From Sphaerolaimus hirsutus (taxonomy: Eukaryota; Nematoda; Chromadorea; Monhysterida; Sphaerolaimidae): a stretch of DNA of 64,000 nucleotides. The translations under genes were made by a program, and so were the position numbers. The stretch is from assembly GCA_964036195.1 (NCBI GenBank), contig OZ038453.1:25072352-25136351 (forward strand), written 5' to 3'. Shown here in pieces: positions 21,901 to 34,040 of the stretch; the stretch's first letter is position 1, and the number at the start of each line of letters is the position of its first letter. The notes under the pieces were generated by a model. That model did not search any database, was not told the DNA's origin, and saw only the letters and a program-made list of their open reading frames with translations.

Positions 21901-24378
21901 CCCGCACAGGTCCGGCCCTTCTTACACTGCGGGTTTCTTACACTGCGGGTCCCGTATCTCCAGCTGTGGGAGGGGTATAGATCTAAAATTTTGGGGATGT
22001 GTCGCCAACACCCCTCCCCTACTATACACTGGCCAGGCGGTTTGTGGCAACTCACCACAGTGTGGGGTGCAATGTTCAAAATTTATTAAAATGTTACTGT
22101 CCCACACAAGTCCAGCATCGAATTGAATATCAAAAAATGGACACTTTTGTGTTGTTTTAACACTAATGTGGTTGACAATGTGAAATAAGCATGAAATATC
22201 CTCTAAAAATATCTTATCCGACCTAAAACTGGCCACCACGTGAACCCCTTCCCCCAAGTGGGTGACAAAAAAATCACTTTTTACAACTTTTTTATTAGAC
22301 ACTTGAATGGCTGGTTTACAATAATTTATAGGGGAGGGTTAAAGGTCTCAAGTTGTGTAAAAAATCTTACCTGAAAAATGCCTTCATAAGAAAATTTGCT
22401 GGGGGTGAATTTCATATTGTAAAAATGACATCATTGCAGGAACAAAAATAGGCAAAATTCACAATTTTAAATTTACCCCCAGCAAATTTTCTTATGAAGG
22501 CATTTTTGAGGTAAGGTTTTTTACACAATTTGAAACCTTTAACCGTCCTCTATAAATCATTGTAAACCAGCAGTTCAAGTGTCTGATGAAAAAGTTGTAA
22601 AAAGTGATTTTTTTGTCACCCACTTGGGGGGAGGGGTTCATGTGGTGGGCAGTTGAAGGTCGGATAAGATATTTTTTAGAGGATATTTCATGCTTATTTC
22701 ACATTGTCAACCACATTAGTGTTAAAACAACACAAAAGTGTCCATTTTTTTAAATTCAATTGGATGCTGTACTTGTGTGGGACAGTAACATTTTAATAAA
22801 TTTTAAACTTTGCACCCCACACTGTGGTGAGTTGCCAAAGACCGCCTGGCCAGTGTATCGTAGGGGATGGGTGTTGGCGACACATCCCCAAAATTTTAGA
22901 TTAATACCCCTCCCACAGGTGGTGGTACGGCACCCACAGTGAAATAAATCAGTGGGGGCCGGACCTGTGTGGGACACTAAAAAAGCTGCAATTTTTTTTT
23001 GCACTCGGCAACCCACCCTGTAGGGGGTTGCCGCGACCCCTTCAATTCATGCGAAGTAGAGGGGGGTTGCGCCAATATCTACCCCAAGTTTCAGCTTCTG
23101 GCGCGTCCTAGAACAGGAGATAGGACGTCAGAAGTAAAATAAAAAATGGGGGGGCGGACTTGATCGGGAAGGTGTTTATGTGAAAAAAAATTGTAGCGTT
23201 TTCACTGTCCGGCCCCCAATTTATTTCTTGCGCTACAGCTTGAAAAAGGGGTGTCAGGCGCCAATAACACCACAGGAAATAGGTGCCCTGGTGTGGCACC
23301 GCTTGGCTACCTGAAATGGCGCCAGTGCCATGGCCAAACATTCCACAAACACACACCCCCTAAGCAGCAGACAAGAAAATAAACTTTGCAAATTTAAAAC
23401 TGCACTTCTTGCTTTTATTTTTGTACACACTTCACACGCTGGTTTAGGATGTTTTTAAGAGGGGGGTATAAGGTTCCAAGCTGCATAAAAAATTTACCTC
23501 TAAAATGCCTCCATTAGAAAATTTACTTGGGTTGAACTTTATGATGTCAAAATTATGCCATAACAGGGACAAAAATTGTCAAAATTTTCTATTTTGAATA
23601 AACCAATACTAAATTTTCTAATGGAGACATTTTTGGGGTATAGTTCTTTACGCAACTTGGATCCTTAAACCTTCCTTTATAAAACACCCTAAACCAGCGG
23701 GTCAAGTTTGTCACAAAATAAAAGCAAAAAAGCCTTTTAAAATTTTGGGATAGGGAATAAATATTGAGGCATCGGAATTAGTGATGGAATGGCGCCATGG
23801 CACTGGCGCCATTTGAGAAGGTCATTACCACTTAGCGCCATTTTCCTGTGGCGTTATTGGCGTCTGACGCCCTTTTTTCAAGCAGTAGCATAAGAGATAA
23901 ACTGGGGGCCGGACCTGTGCGGGACACTGAAAACGCCGCAAAAAAATTTCACGTATACAGCGACCCCCTCTATAATGAGTCGCCGCTGCCCTATTTCTTC
24001 ATGAGGGGTAGTGGGGGGTTGCACCTATATACCCCACAAGCAGTAGCTTTCCACTCCCCCCACAACCAGAGATAGGGCATGCGAAGTGAAAATAAAAATA
24101 GGGGGCCGGACTTGATCGTGAAGGTGTTTACAAATGTGTAGAAACATAGGCATAAATACTAAAGTGGAAACCCCCTACAACCCCTGTGATCAGACAAAGA
24201 TTCTGATGTTGTGTAAATCAGACTTTTTACATTTTTTTGTCACCTGAAATGACACTTACTTGATTATGAAGAATGCCTGGCCACACAAACCACCATTTCT
24301 GTCAACCATTCCAAGTGCTGTGTCCCTGTTGGCTGTGAGCAAATGCAGCCATTTTCCATGGTGTTTTGTCAAAAATTA
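15959..24378 (-). CDS. LDLa/Cys-rich extracellular protein, tandem copy B (partial gene model)
   Basis: Five minus-strand exons can be placed: 24260-~24378 (WLHLLTANRDTALGMVDRN segment, GTAAGTG donor); 21186-21347 (Cys-rich, nearly identical to copy A); 18787-18854 (FCEPPATTWDVVEQEYESSC); 17235-17564 (about 40 residues of Thr-rich mucin-like linker, then an LDLa module ending CIDGEDEQNC); 15959-16363 (second LDLa module plus a further Cys-containing domain, GTGAGT donor). Junction phases agree throughout (2, 2, 1, 1, 1). Family knowledge says LDLa modules bind Ca2+ and ligands outside the cell. Unlike copy A, this copy has the Thr-rich insertion between the short Cys exon and the LDLa module. 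Its introns are filled by at least six transposons. Start and 3' end are not seen; copies A and B could be one gene with repeated modules. Confidence 0.65.
17667..18363. repeat. Small hairpin followed by a TACCGTA-type element, in an LDLa-B intron
   Basis: 17667-17822 is an inverted repeat (CCCCCGTGGACAACTTCCCC ... GGGGGGAAGAAGTCCATGGGG) enclosing three copies of GCATTAGCGTTTTGTC. 17872-18363 runs from TACCGTATTTCCTCGAAATACC to TTTCGAAGAAATACGGTA with long G runs. Confidence 0.65.
18425..18774. mobile_element. Word-patterned element (GTGAAGCGTGTGGAAGC word)
   Basis: Ends CACAGCAAAAAATGG and TATTTTTTGCTGTG are inverted. The inside is variations of GAAGCGTGTGGAAG on both arms. No clear target duplication. 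It lies directly upstream (in gene sense, downstream) of the LDLa-B exon at 18787. Confidence 0.65.
19002..19431. mobile_element. TACCGTATATCC-type element with internal insertion
   Basis: It runs TACCGTATATCCTGGAATAAG to CTTATTCGAGGATATACGGTA and repeats TTGAATAACTCCCC. It corresponds to the 9814-9932 copy but carries about 200 extra bases (19130-19310) of unrelated sequence. Confidence 0.7.
19560..21068. mobile_element. Insertion inside a TACCGTA-type element; contains a nested GGCGGTGACA element
   Basis: The copy A locus has an intact small element at 9992-10093. In copy B the same element is split at AATCAC, with about 1.5 kb inserted and AATCAC repeated at the far side. The insert ends CAAATAAAATTAAAAATAATCAC, like a retrotransposon 3' tail, so a LINE/SINE-type insertion is my inference. 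Inside it, 19687-20678 is a separate word-patterned element (GGCGGTGACA) with a perfect 8-bp duplication GTGTAGTA on both sides. Confidence 0.65.
21503..24130. repeat. Complex repeat: 'AAACACCTTCCCGATCAAGTCCGGCC' units and two palindromes
   Basis: Several partial copies of a unit containing AAACACCTTCCCGATCAAGTCCGGCC, GGGAGGGGTGGAAA and GGGGTTGC are arranged in both orientations. Two palindromes lie inside: about 22010-22870 and 23395-23710. A truncated GCGCC element starts at TAGTGATGGAATGGCGCC (23780). It fills an intron of LDLa copy B. No ORF here is convincing. Confidence 0.65.
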
Positions 24379-24738
24379 CTACATGGACTTGCCAATTTTA
24401 TTGAATTTAGATCAATTTAGCTGTAAATACTAGAATGTAAGTACTGCAGACTTCAAGTTGTCTGACTGATCCTATGTTGCAGTTCCATATACCCTATATG
24501 CATATGGCAGAGGTATAAAAATTGTCTCACTGAATACAACCACTGTATAATTTATACCAGCACCACTCACCAGAACAATCATGCATGTCATGTGATACAA
24601 AATAAATCTGAATTAAATTGAGATGTTTTGTCAGAACCACCAAAGAATAGATTTTCTGAGGATAAACACAACACACATCCACATTTTTTCTATAGACATT
24701 GCACATGCACTGAATCACAGAGTTGTTCAAAATACTTG

Positions 24739-25643
24739 TACATGGTCCGGCTGAAAAGTCCTCGGGCAGTGCTCACCATTCGCGCAAGGGGTAAGCTACA
24801 GTCATTAAATTTTAACACGTTAATATATCAGGTGTTTTGCGTTTTCACCCAAAATTTCACCCCTGTAGCTCCACCCACTGCGGAACCGTGGGGGTTACAA
24901 TTTCGATCATTTTGTACTGATGTACAAATGGTGCTGTAGCTCAATGCTGCTTTAAGTTGTGATCATGAAACTTTGGCTAGTGTAAGCCACCAGTGTTGGC
25001 AATGAGCTGATAGTATTCAACACTCTCATACACATTATTGCTTAAGGTAAAATTAATATGCAGATCAGGGTGATGTGCAAGAAACGTGGGAACTGTGATG
25101 CATGTTTTTGGTGATCATGTTGTATGGCAGTGATTTGAATTACGTTTTGTAATGTGCAGTAAATGAATTATGTGGATAAAATTTCCCTATGTTTCATTAC
25201 TAATCTGTAGTGGACACTTTACCTGTGTTCAACAGCAGTGAGCATGCATGCATCCTGTATTAACCACTTTTTGAGAACGAGAGACAGAATGATGAATTTG
25301 GTAGTGAGAGTAGTGACAGTAATGACAATATGGACTAGGCTTATGATATCATAGCTAATGTTGGTTAGTGCTGGCACATTGCCAACACTGGTGGCTTACA
25401 CTAGCCAAAGTTTCATGATCACAACTTAAAGCAGCATTGAGCTAGAGCACCATTTGTACATCAGTACAAAATGACCGAAATTGTAACACCCATAGTTCCG
25501 CAGTGGGTTGAGCTAGAGGGGTGAAATTTTGGGTGAAAACTCAGAACACATTACATCTAAACCTGTAAAAAATTTTATGCTTGTAGCTTACCCTTAGCGC
25601 GAATGGCGAGCACTGCCCGGGGACTTTTCAGCCGGACCATGTA
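24739..25643. mobile_element. Tc1/mariner-like MITE
   Basis: Inverted ends (CATGGTCCGGCTGAAAAGTC) are about 300 bases each, flanked by TA on both sides. The ~330-base middle has no transposase ORF. The TA target and the terminal sequence fit Tc1/mariner-type elements. Confidence 0.75.
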
Positions 25644-28600
25644 TTTTTGGAAAGTACAAACATAAATAATACATAAATCTTTCCACTTTTATACAAATTA
25701 TAATTTATTTGAAATTGTGAAAGTATTTAAAAAACATTTTTGTAAAAAATGAGTAGGTAGATATCCCCAGAATACCCTGGTATTCCAGGCTTTAGAAGCA
25801 AACACATTTCTGCAACGGTGCTGAATTGCAAAGGGAAACCAACCATATCCGCGAACTTCCGCTTGACAGTGCTCTGGAGCGACACTTGTTTCATAGGTTG
25901 GTGCTTTTATTTGGGTAAATTCCTCAGCTAAATTTGGGGGTTTAAAGGGTGGAGATTTATTGGTTACTGCTTAAGTCTAGCTTAGGTTGTTGTACATCAC
26001 ACAAAATCAGAGTTTTCTGAAGTGTAGAATGTAAATAAGCACAAGCGAAACTGTCCTTGTAAATATTTATATGAAATGAAATGTGAAATTGCTAGTGCAT
26101 GTCTACCAGAAATTGCCTTTTTTATCCAAAATCAGTATAGAAAATTAAGGCCCTCCCTATATTCCATTCCATATTGAACTTCCATTGAAAACCATATTTG
26201 TACTTGTAAATAGAGCCACCAATAGATGCCAGACTTTAGAGTTAAAAATGTTATTTCAGTATTTGTGTGCACACTAACATGAAAAATATGAACATGCATG
26301 TGTGTGCATGGAACAGCACACTGATAACGTCAGTAGACAAAGTGGTAACTTCATAATTATTAGAAAGATATTTTCGATTCACATCAAAAAATATAACTAA
26401 TAAATAATAAAAGTCTGACTTTCTGGACTAACTTTAAATATGCTTCTGTTCAGTCTCCGATTATGTTGGACAGTCAAAAAATCCCAACATTTTCCACTGA
26501 ACATCTGGTTACTTTTCTAATTAACCTTTTTCCCTGAAATATTTGGATCATTTTCCCACGCCAACATACATGCTTAAATCTTTTTATATTCTTCCTTCAT
26601 ATGAACTAAATGGTGAGAAAAGAAAGAAAGAAAAGAATCTGCTCTGCATCTGGGGGCAGTCCCAAGCCGTGTAACGTGTAAAGTAAAGTGTCAAATTTAA
26701 AGTCAAATGCAAAGTAAAGTGCCATTGTTCCATGGCGCTGGCGCCATTTAATGGTGTGCCAAATAGCAACGCCATCATTGACAAACTACCTAAACTGGAT
26801 CGGCATCACTGAGCCCCGCAAACAGGCGGGGGGGGGGGGGGGGGGGGCTCAGCCTCCCCCCCCCCAGTTTTACCTAAAGAGAAACTGAATTGCATCATGA
26901 TGATGGCACCATTAACAGGCGCCACGCCATGGCACTATTGGCGTTGGCGACAGCGCAGTGGCATGCTCTGTAAATATACAAGCAAATACAGTGACAAGCG
27001 CACCATTGAGTGTATTTATTTACAGTTTTACCTGCATACTTGTGCTCAGCCAGTGCCAGTGTACACGCATACTTGAATACTGATATTCAACAGCGAAATA
27101 TTTCTGGTAAAATAGACTCACAAAAGCATGCGCCTATATGTCCCAAAACAGCTGTGTGCAAAGACATATTTATGAAATGCCCCCAAAATAAACATCGAGA
27201 TGTGAAAAGATACACCAGCTGCACGCTGCAGTGCACTAGCGGCTTACTAGCAAACCTACTAGTGTTGGAAAAAACACCAAAGAATGGTGTTAGCTGCGCC
27301 TAATATAATGGAATTGCGCGCGCGCCTAAAACATTGCGCAAATGAGTGACGCTGATGCTATATTATGGAGCGCAATATAAACAATATAAAATGCAGCTAA
27401 ATATTATGGAGCTTGCCAAACACTATGTAGAAAAGGAATGCTAGCATTTACTTGGAATTGTTTACACCATTTGGCGCACTACAGTAAGCCAATTGGCTTG
27501 GTGCCAACAAGGTTGGCTTGTCTGGAATTTGAAAATTCAAATTTGAGGTTCCAAATTTGAAAATAGCTTGCATTTTCACCTGTCAGCTGTCAAGAAGAAG
27601 CTTAGATAAGATCTAAGCAAAGATGATTGATGACACTGACTTCAAAGGGTAAAACCGCAACCCAAGAAATTATTGACAGCTATTTTGGTGCACTACAGTA
27701 ATCTAGACTTGGCGCCATGCCAAGAAGATGGCTTGTCTAGACATTTGAAGCAAAACCTAGATAAAGATCTAAAAACTGCTAAAAACTGAAGCAAAAAGAC
27801 CAAGATAACAATTTAGAGCTGTCATCATATTGCATAACTGACAGAATGTGCACACATGTTGCAGAAATGTTGAGCATTTGACAGAAAGCATTGGTGGGGA
27901 AGTAGCTTGTGAGCAAGCTATGGAATGATAACAGAAAGTGTACCCAGTTTTGAGTTGATGCAAAAGTCGCCAATTAAGGTGAAACTTCAGTCGTACACTA
28001 GAGTTTGTCTGGCTTTACACACATGCCTAGTGATTTTACTTGCATCAAGCGTTTTATGAATATCACTTGCCTGCCTATGTTAAACTCCGCCCACTCAGGT
28101 AACAAAACTGGAGCTGTCATGTCAAATGGAAAAGCAAAATTGGTTTTTGAACTGCAACCTTTTTGCTTGGAAAAATCAGGCTGACTTCCAATGAGAATAC
28201 TCTGTTTCTGTACTGAACCTATTTTTAGCTCTGTGCTATTTTTGGCTGTGTGCCAAATTCCGTTTTCCTAGGTCACTGGACCTAAAGGGCCACTGGGCTG
28301 GTGTAGCTGCAGAGGGCTGCTTAGCGTATTCGCGGCCGGGAGCTTGAGAAAAGCTCTCACAAGTCTGCTTGCAGTGATAAGTGATCCCTGCAGTTTGCAT
28401 TTCATGTTTTTACCTATCTATTTGCATTTATTTGCATATTTCGCTACTATTTACCCTATTTACTGCTAATTGCGACCTAATCCTAATTTTTGCCGCAATT
28501 ATTCCCCAGTTTTGCGAACCTACCATTTTGCTGCCTAAGTTAGGTAGACACCTATTTTCCATCGCTAGTTCCATTTATTTGTGACAACATTTGCTAGTTG

Positions 28601-29651
28601 TTCGGTTGTATTTTCACAACTGCCTACCATTTATCATCTTTTACCCCATTTACACATAGTAAATTATCTAAACTACCAATCAAAAGAATACAATTTTGCT
28701 TGCACTCATGTGCCTAGGACTAAATGTAACATTTAGAGACATTTGCATTTGCGGTACAGCCATTTCTATTTGCATTCAGCTCTTTATTCTTTACAGTTGG
28801 CTAGCTTCCAGATATTGGAATTTCTTGCCGTGTCCCACCGCGCCATTCGAGTAAGAACTCGCAGAGTAATTTTACCGCATCAAGTATTGATTCTTTTCAC
28901 CAAATTAATCACAGTAAATGTGTCAAATTAGAAGCATTAACTTAAGCAAATATAATCAATTATTAGTGCAAGGCTATCTCTTTGCTGGCGAGCGCACCCA
29001 CCTATCTAAAAATTATCCTACCTATTTACAACCTAATTAGAGTACTTGTCACCATGTATACGAAGTCCGAAAGTGACCACCCAACATTTTACCGCGTAAA
29101 TAGTGTAGCTGAGCACACGGTGACCCACGTTTGTGCACTGGCATAAACTAACTGGAAAAACTGGCCGGAATTCCTCTGCTACCAAAACCCGATTTTTTTT
29201 TAGAACCTGTTCTCCTAAAAAACTTCTCTTCACACCACTAGCAAAAGATTCCCGGACACGTTTTCTGCGTTACAACTGGGCTCTCTCGCTACATGGAGCA
29301 ATTTGTTTATTATTACTCTTGTCAGGTGGGAAAATGGGCAATTGCACGCAAAAATCTCACGCTTATGTCAGAAAAGTTTTAGTGTAAGTCGAATATCCCT
29401 GACTTTTTCTGATCTCACACCTGGAATTCTGGAGGGGGGGGGGGTTCTTGAATTTTTACCTAATAATGTGGGGAACCCGGTAACCGGGGATGTAATAATG
29501 TAGAAGCGTCATGGTGCTGGCGCCTCTCTTTACCATCATTTACATCATTGATAAGTGCATTTGAAGGCTATTCAAGTGTAATATTCCACGCATAAACTAT
29601 GTATTATTTACTTATGTGCCATTGGCCACATTCTGCATACCTAATCATATG
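25644..29651. other. 4 kb without a supported gene
   Basis: I find no ORF with protein-like composition, no splice-consistent exon chain and no RNA gene. GCGCC-word fragments lie near 26728 and 26900. A run of over 20 Gs (26828-26850) followed by a C run (26857-26868) can fold back on itself. 27310-27330 is GCGC-rich. Confidence 0.5.
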
Positions 29652-29811
29652 TAGTGATGGAAAGCGCCTTGGCGCTTTTGGCGCATGGCGTTTTTTGCTG
29701 TGGCGCTTTTGGTGCTTGGCGCTATTTCTGCCTGGCGCCAATAACAAAGTGCCTGGCGCTTGGCGCTAACGTCAAAGCAAAAAGCGCCATGGCGCTTCTG
29801 GCGCTTGGCTA
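29652..29811. mobile_element. GCGCC-patterned element, truncated
   Basis: It begins TAGTGATGGAAAGCGCC and continues with GCGCTTGGCGC words. The far end stops at GGCGCTTGGCTA without the CCATCACTA terminus. No target duplication seen. Confidence 0.6.
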
Positions 29812-30295
29812 GTTGACAGACACCTCATTCCGGTAAACTCAGAAGGGTTCAGACTTCAGAGTTTATGCTTGAGTTTAAAAAATGACTTGAAGTCTCACAG
29901 CAAACAAAAATAAAAACTCCCTGACAAAATGTTTATTATTCTCATCTAGCTTTTCATAGGGCGATATAAATATCATATCGAATATAGGTATCATTATCTA
30001 ATTTCGAATCTTTCACTTTAACTTGAGACGCCAAATTATCCAAGATTTACTATCTTTTCAAAAATGACAATTAACGAAAACTGACGCCAAATAAATATCT
30101 GGTCACTTTGAACGGAAATTTACCATAACTTTAAATTGAGAAAAACTGTGGAGAAACTTGACGCAAATTTTATCGTTGATCTTTTTTCATCAAATAATGG
30201 TTTTACTCCGTGCAAAGCGACAGAATATTCGATTTACACACACTAATTGACAAGCAAAACTTACAAAACTGATAAACACATTTGAGTTTCCCATA

Positions 30296-31202
30296 TAGTG
30301 ATGGAATGGCGCCATGGCGCTGGCGCCATTTGAGGGCGCCAAAGGGCGCCGCGCCATGGCGCCATTGGCGCTTGGCGCCCTTTTTCTGTGGCGCCCTTGG
30401 CGCCTGGCGCCCACATTCTGAAAGGCGCCATGGCGCCCTTGGCGCTTGGCGCCTTTTTTCCGTGGCGCCCTTGGCGCCTGGCGCCCTGCTTTAGAAGGGC
30501 GCCAAAAAGGCGCCAGCAGGGTTTCACGGTGAGTGCTGTGTAAATGAAAAAAAAAATGAAAAACGCATCCGTGGATGATCTAAATTCGCCAGAAAAATGG
30601 ACGGAGTGGTGTGAGTGGGTGGAAATCTTTCGTCCAACGGTTCATCAGATCTGTCTGACGGATCAGAAGACAAGAATGATGGACTGTCTAACTTGCAAAA
30701 TCATAAATAAACGGATTTAAATCGTTGCAATTAGGAAACATTGTTTGGAAAGGTCTATTTGTTATGAATGGATTGTTGTCAAATGACAATTTCCATTGCG
30801 TTTGAATTCGTCATGTGGATTTTATTCAAAAATTTTTTGTTGCTAGCCTTGTTTGTGTTCATTACATCCTGGAGAACGCGAATTAAGAAGTGAATGCGCG
30901 TACAATGGTACTGTAGAAACATTTTTAGCACACGCATGGTGTTGTACGCACTTTTTTATCCTGGCGCCCTTGGCGGCTGGCGCCCTATTTTCCAAATGGC
31001 GCCATGGCGCCCTTGGCGCTTGGCGCCCACTTTCCGTGGCGCCCCTGGCGCCTGGCGCCCACTTTCCGAATGGCGTTATGGCGCCCTTGGCGCCTGGCGC
31101 CCTTTTTCTGTGGCGCCCTTGGCGCTTGGCGCCCACTTTCCGAATGGCGCCATGGCGCCCTTGGCGCTTGGCGCCATTTTTTCTGGCGCTTTTCCATCAC
31201 TA
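30296..31202. mobile_element. GCGCC-patterned hAT-like element with a unique core
   Basis: Terminal repeats are TAGTGATGGAATGGCGCC and GGCGCTTTTCCATCACTA. A perfect 8-bp target duplication TTCCCATA flanks it (30288-30295 and 31203-31210). Both arms (about 230 bases) are solid GGCGCCATGGCGCC-type words. The 430-base core (30526-30957) is unique sequence with a 56-codon ORF at about 30559-30720. The long ORFs on both strands across the arms are repeat artefacts. Confidence 0.9.
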
Positions 31203-31616
31203 TTCCCATACTACACTATTTTTTCTGCGTTAACAGTAGTTGCCGGACTCCTCATGTCATTCCCGTCAACTCAAATGTGTTTATAACAAATTCACCAGCC
31301 CATAAAATCCCGTTTGTCAACTAGTACGCATACCCAAAGTCTCCATTCAACCCCAATCCCCACTAAATAAACAAAAATCACTTTGAAATCCACGCGTAAA
31401 GTACGGAATCACCCCTAACCATGCAATCGCATGCACTATTCGCAGATAATTGCACGCTGCGCCATTGGGGGGTGCTACTCGAGGGGGACGTGTTTTGCAG
31501 AATTGTCAACTCTCGAGTCGTCTGCCGGCACGAACCGTAATCTGGGGGGGGGTAATTTGAGGGTGGTGTTATTTAGAATGGATCTACAAACTTGAGAATT
31601 CACGAATCGGGTTTGA

Positions 31617-32130
31617 ACTTACTGTTTTTCCGAGAAATACCCCCAGGGGGTTTATTTTTTCAGAGTGGAAATTTTCAGGGGGTATTTCTAGGGGGAGGGG
31701 GGCATAATCGAGGGTATTATTTCGTCAGAAATATTCATGAAATTCATAGTATAGAGTCAGCCTTTATATACCGAAAAACGGCAATCAATGTGTCCAAAAA
31801 CGGTATATTTGGATATATAGGTAAACGTGCATCGCTACACAAACTAGTATACCGTATTTCCTCGAAATACCCCCAGGGGGCTTATTTTTTTCAGAGTGAG
31901 ATTTTTGATGGGGGTTAAACGATGGGGGTAATTCGAGGGGGGTATATCGAGGAAATATGGTAGGCATGTGTATCTGCGAGCAATGTAGGTATACATCATG
32001 TAGGTACATTGCATACATGATGTACATAATTCCACACGGGGGGGGGTATTTTAACCCAGCTCAAAAACACCTGGGGGTATTTCGGGGGGGGGGGGTATTT
32101 AAGGGGGGTATTTCGAGGAAATACGGTATT
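31617..32130. mobile_element. Cluster of TACCGTA-type elements
   Basis: 31852-31960 is a compact copy from CCGTATTTCCTCGAAATACC to GGTATATCGAGGAAATATGG, flanked by TA. It is bordered by partial copies at 31617-31760 and 32036-32128. It is non-coding. Confidence 0.65.
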
Positions 32131-32295
32131 TGAGTTGATCGGAATAAGGTTCTCAAAGAAATCTTTCAGAAAATTAACAATCGATATTATTTACTTAGAC
32201 GCAAGAATTGCAGAAACATAAATCGCATTGTGATCCACTTTATACTGATTCTAAAAATGTCCAATTTCGAAAAAAAATATTTTTTAAAAACTCAC

Positions 32296-32466
32296 CGCTC
32301 AGGCACTTATTATCATCCTGTTTGCAATGCAATTCGTTTACATATTTGGGATAATAATCGTCCGGCAAGACACGCCATTTCCAACATTGCGAACAGAGAT
32401 TTGCATACAGGTCCGATTGACTTTTGATGTCGCCTTTGCGGGAACATGAGATTTCCCAGATTTCTC
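32296..32466 (-). CDS. Internal exon, Trunk/Noggin-like cystine-knot protein (partial)
   Basis: A single exon of 171 bases, with a pyrimidine-free but usable TTCAG acceptor and a strong GTGAGT donor (phase 1 to phase 1). It encodes a segment with LCSQCWKW, then LPDDYYPKYVNELHC and a further cysteine pair ending CLSG. The spacing Cys-x2-Cys-Trp ... Tyr-Tyr-Pro-x-Tyr-Val ... Cys ... Cys resembles the conserved core of Noggin/Trunk/PTTH-type secreted cystine-knot ligands. I could not find the neighbouring exons with confidence; they may be far away or destroyed by the surrounding transposons. The family call rests on motif spacing only, so another secreted Cys-rich family is possible. It would act outside the cell as a ligand or antagonist if the call is right. 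Confidence 0.45.
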
Positions 32467-32640
32467 CTGAATTTTTTTGGGGGATTTAGAGTTATGGATT
32501 TTTGGCATGGATTTTGTGGACTTATTGCCCTGCTGAGAAAACGTTTTTTATAATTTATTAAGTGGCCAATAACAAATTTCTAAAACGGCACCTTTATTAA
32601 GGGAGCTTCATTCAAAGTTATATTGTACGTAATGGAGATA

Positions 32641-33469
32641 CCGTATTTCTTCTAATAGAAGAGCGCCATTCTATTTTTTCATCATTTTTTTACCTGCTTA
32701 TATTGGAGGCTGCCGTTATATTTTTTTGACCAATTTTTTCACACAATTCTCATGTGAACATGAGCCTTATTTTTATGAAGCTTGAGCAATATTTTTATGT
32801 AAGAGCATCAATTTGACATTAAGCAGCTATTTGAATGCTTTGAACGTTCTGAACATCCATTTTCTACTTACCGAATTTCTTTGAATAGAACGGCATACCT
32901 CCAATAGAACGGCACCTCTAATAGAACGGCAGGTTTTGGCACATTTTTGCACCCACGACAACAATAGAACGGCAGCCTCCAATTGAACGGCACCTCCAAT
33001 AGAACGGCAGGTAGAATTTATGTTGGGAGTGTGCCAAAACACAGATATAAATCAAAAAATGGTTGGTGACAACATTGAAAGCATTCAAATAGGTTTTAAA
33101 TCTGAAATTGATACTCTGATAATTGATATAAAAATACTACCCAAGCTTCATTAAAAATAAGGCTATGTTGAAATGAGAAATCTGTGAAAAAATTGGTGAA
33201 AAAAATAGAACGGCACCTCTAATAGAACGGCAGGTAAAAAAGTTGACGAAAAAAATAGAACGGCGCTCTTCTATTAGAAGAAATACGGTATTTCTGTTTT
33301 TTTCAGACACTCCCAACATAATTTCACCTGCCGTTCTATTCGAGGTGCCGTTCAATTGGAGACTGCCGGTCTATTGTTTTCCTGAGCGCAAAAACGTGCT
33401 AAAACCTGCCGTTCTATTAGAGGTGCCGTTCTATTGGAGGTATGCCGTTCTATTAGAAGAAATACGGTA
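32641..33469. mobile_element. TACCGTA-type element, word CCAATAGAACGGCACCTC
   Basis: It runs from CCGTATTTCTTCTAATAGAAG to CTATTAGAAGAAATACGG and contains more than a dozen copies of (C/T)AATAGAACGGCA in both orientations. A second copy with the same word lies at 41314-41745. Neither contains a transposase. Confidence 0.75.
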
Positions 33470-33773
33470 CTCACTACTCGTGCATATTATCTGCCACCCC
33501 CCAACCCCCCATTGCAGATCCCCGGTGGCGATTTATTCTTGCAATTTTCTTTTACTACCGCACCTGTATCAAAAATTCAAACATTCATCTGAAAAATTTT
33601 GCACCTTTATTCGTGGCAATAAATAATGTGCAATCTAGAAAATTTCTCTGTCCATTCTTTCGCGTGTTTTTTTGTTGGCAATAAATCCTACATGCATTTA
33701 CCTCCATGCTGCATCGTTAGTTCACATTCATTTGTGTTTGCATTTTTATGTTTGCACTAGGTGAGGTCAGAGG

Positions 33774-34040
33774 TAGTGATGGAAAAAACGCCAGAACTTT
33801 GGCGCCAAGCGCCAAAAGCGCCATGGCGCCTTTCCGAACCCCAGCGCCAAGCGCCAATGGCGCCAGAGCAAAATGGCGCCAAGCTCCAGAAGCGCCATCG
33901 GGCTTTTTGCTTTGCCGCTAGCGCCACGCGCCAGCGCCAGGCATTTTGTTACTGGTGCCACAGCAAAATAGCGCCTAACGCCAAATCTGCCATGGCGCTT
34001 TTTGCTTTGGCGCCAGCGCCATGGCGCTTTTCCATCACTA
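33774..34040. mobile_element. GCGCC-patterned hAT-like element
   Basis: It runs TAGTGATGGAAAAAACGCC to GGCGCTTTTCCATCACTA with a perfect 8-bp target duplication GTCAGAGG (33766-33773 and 34041-34048). The whole interior is GGCGCC(A/T) words, so ORFs here are artefacts. Confidence 0.9.

Noticed and set aside
30261-31286. Long overlapping ORFs on both strands rich in Gly-Ala-Arg-Trp
   Set aside because: All lie in GCGCC word arrays, where every frame is open by composition.
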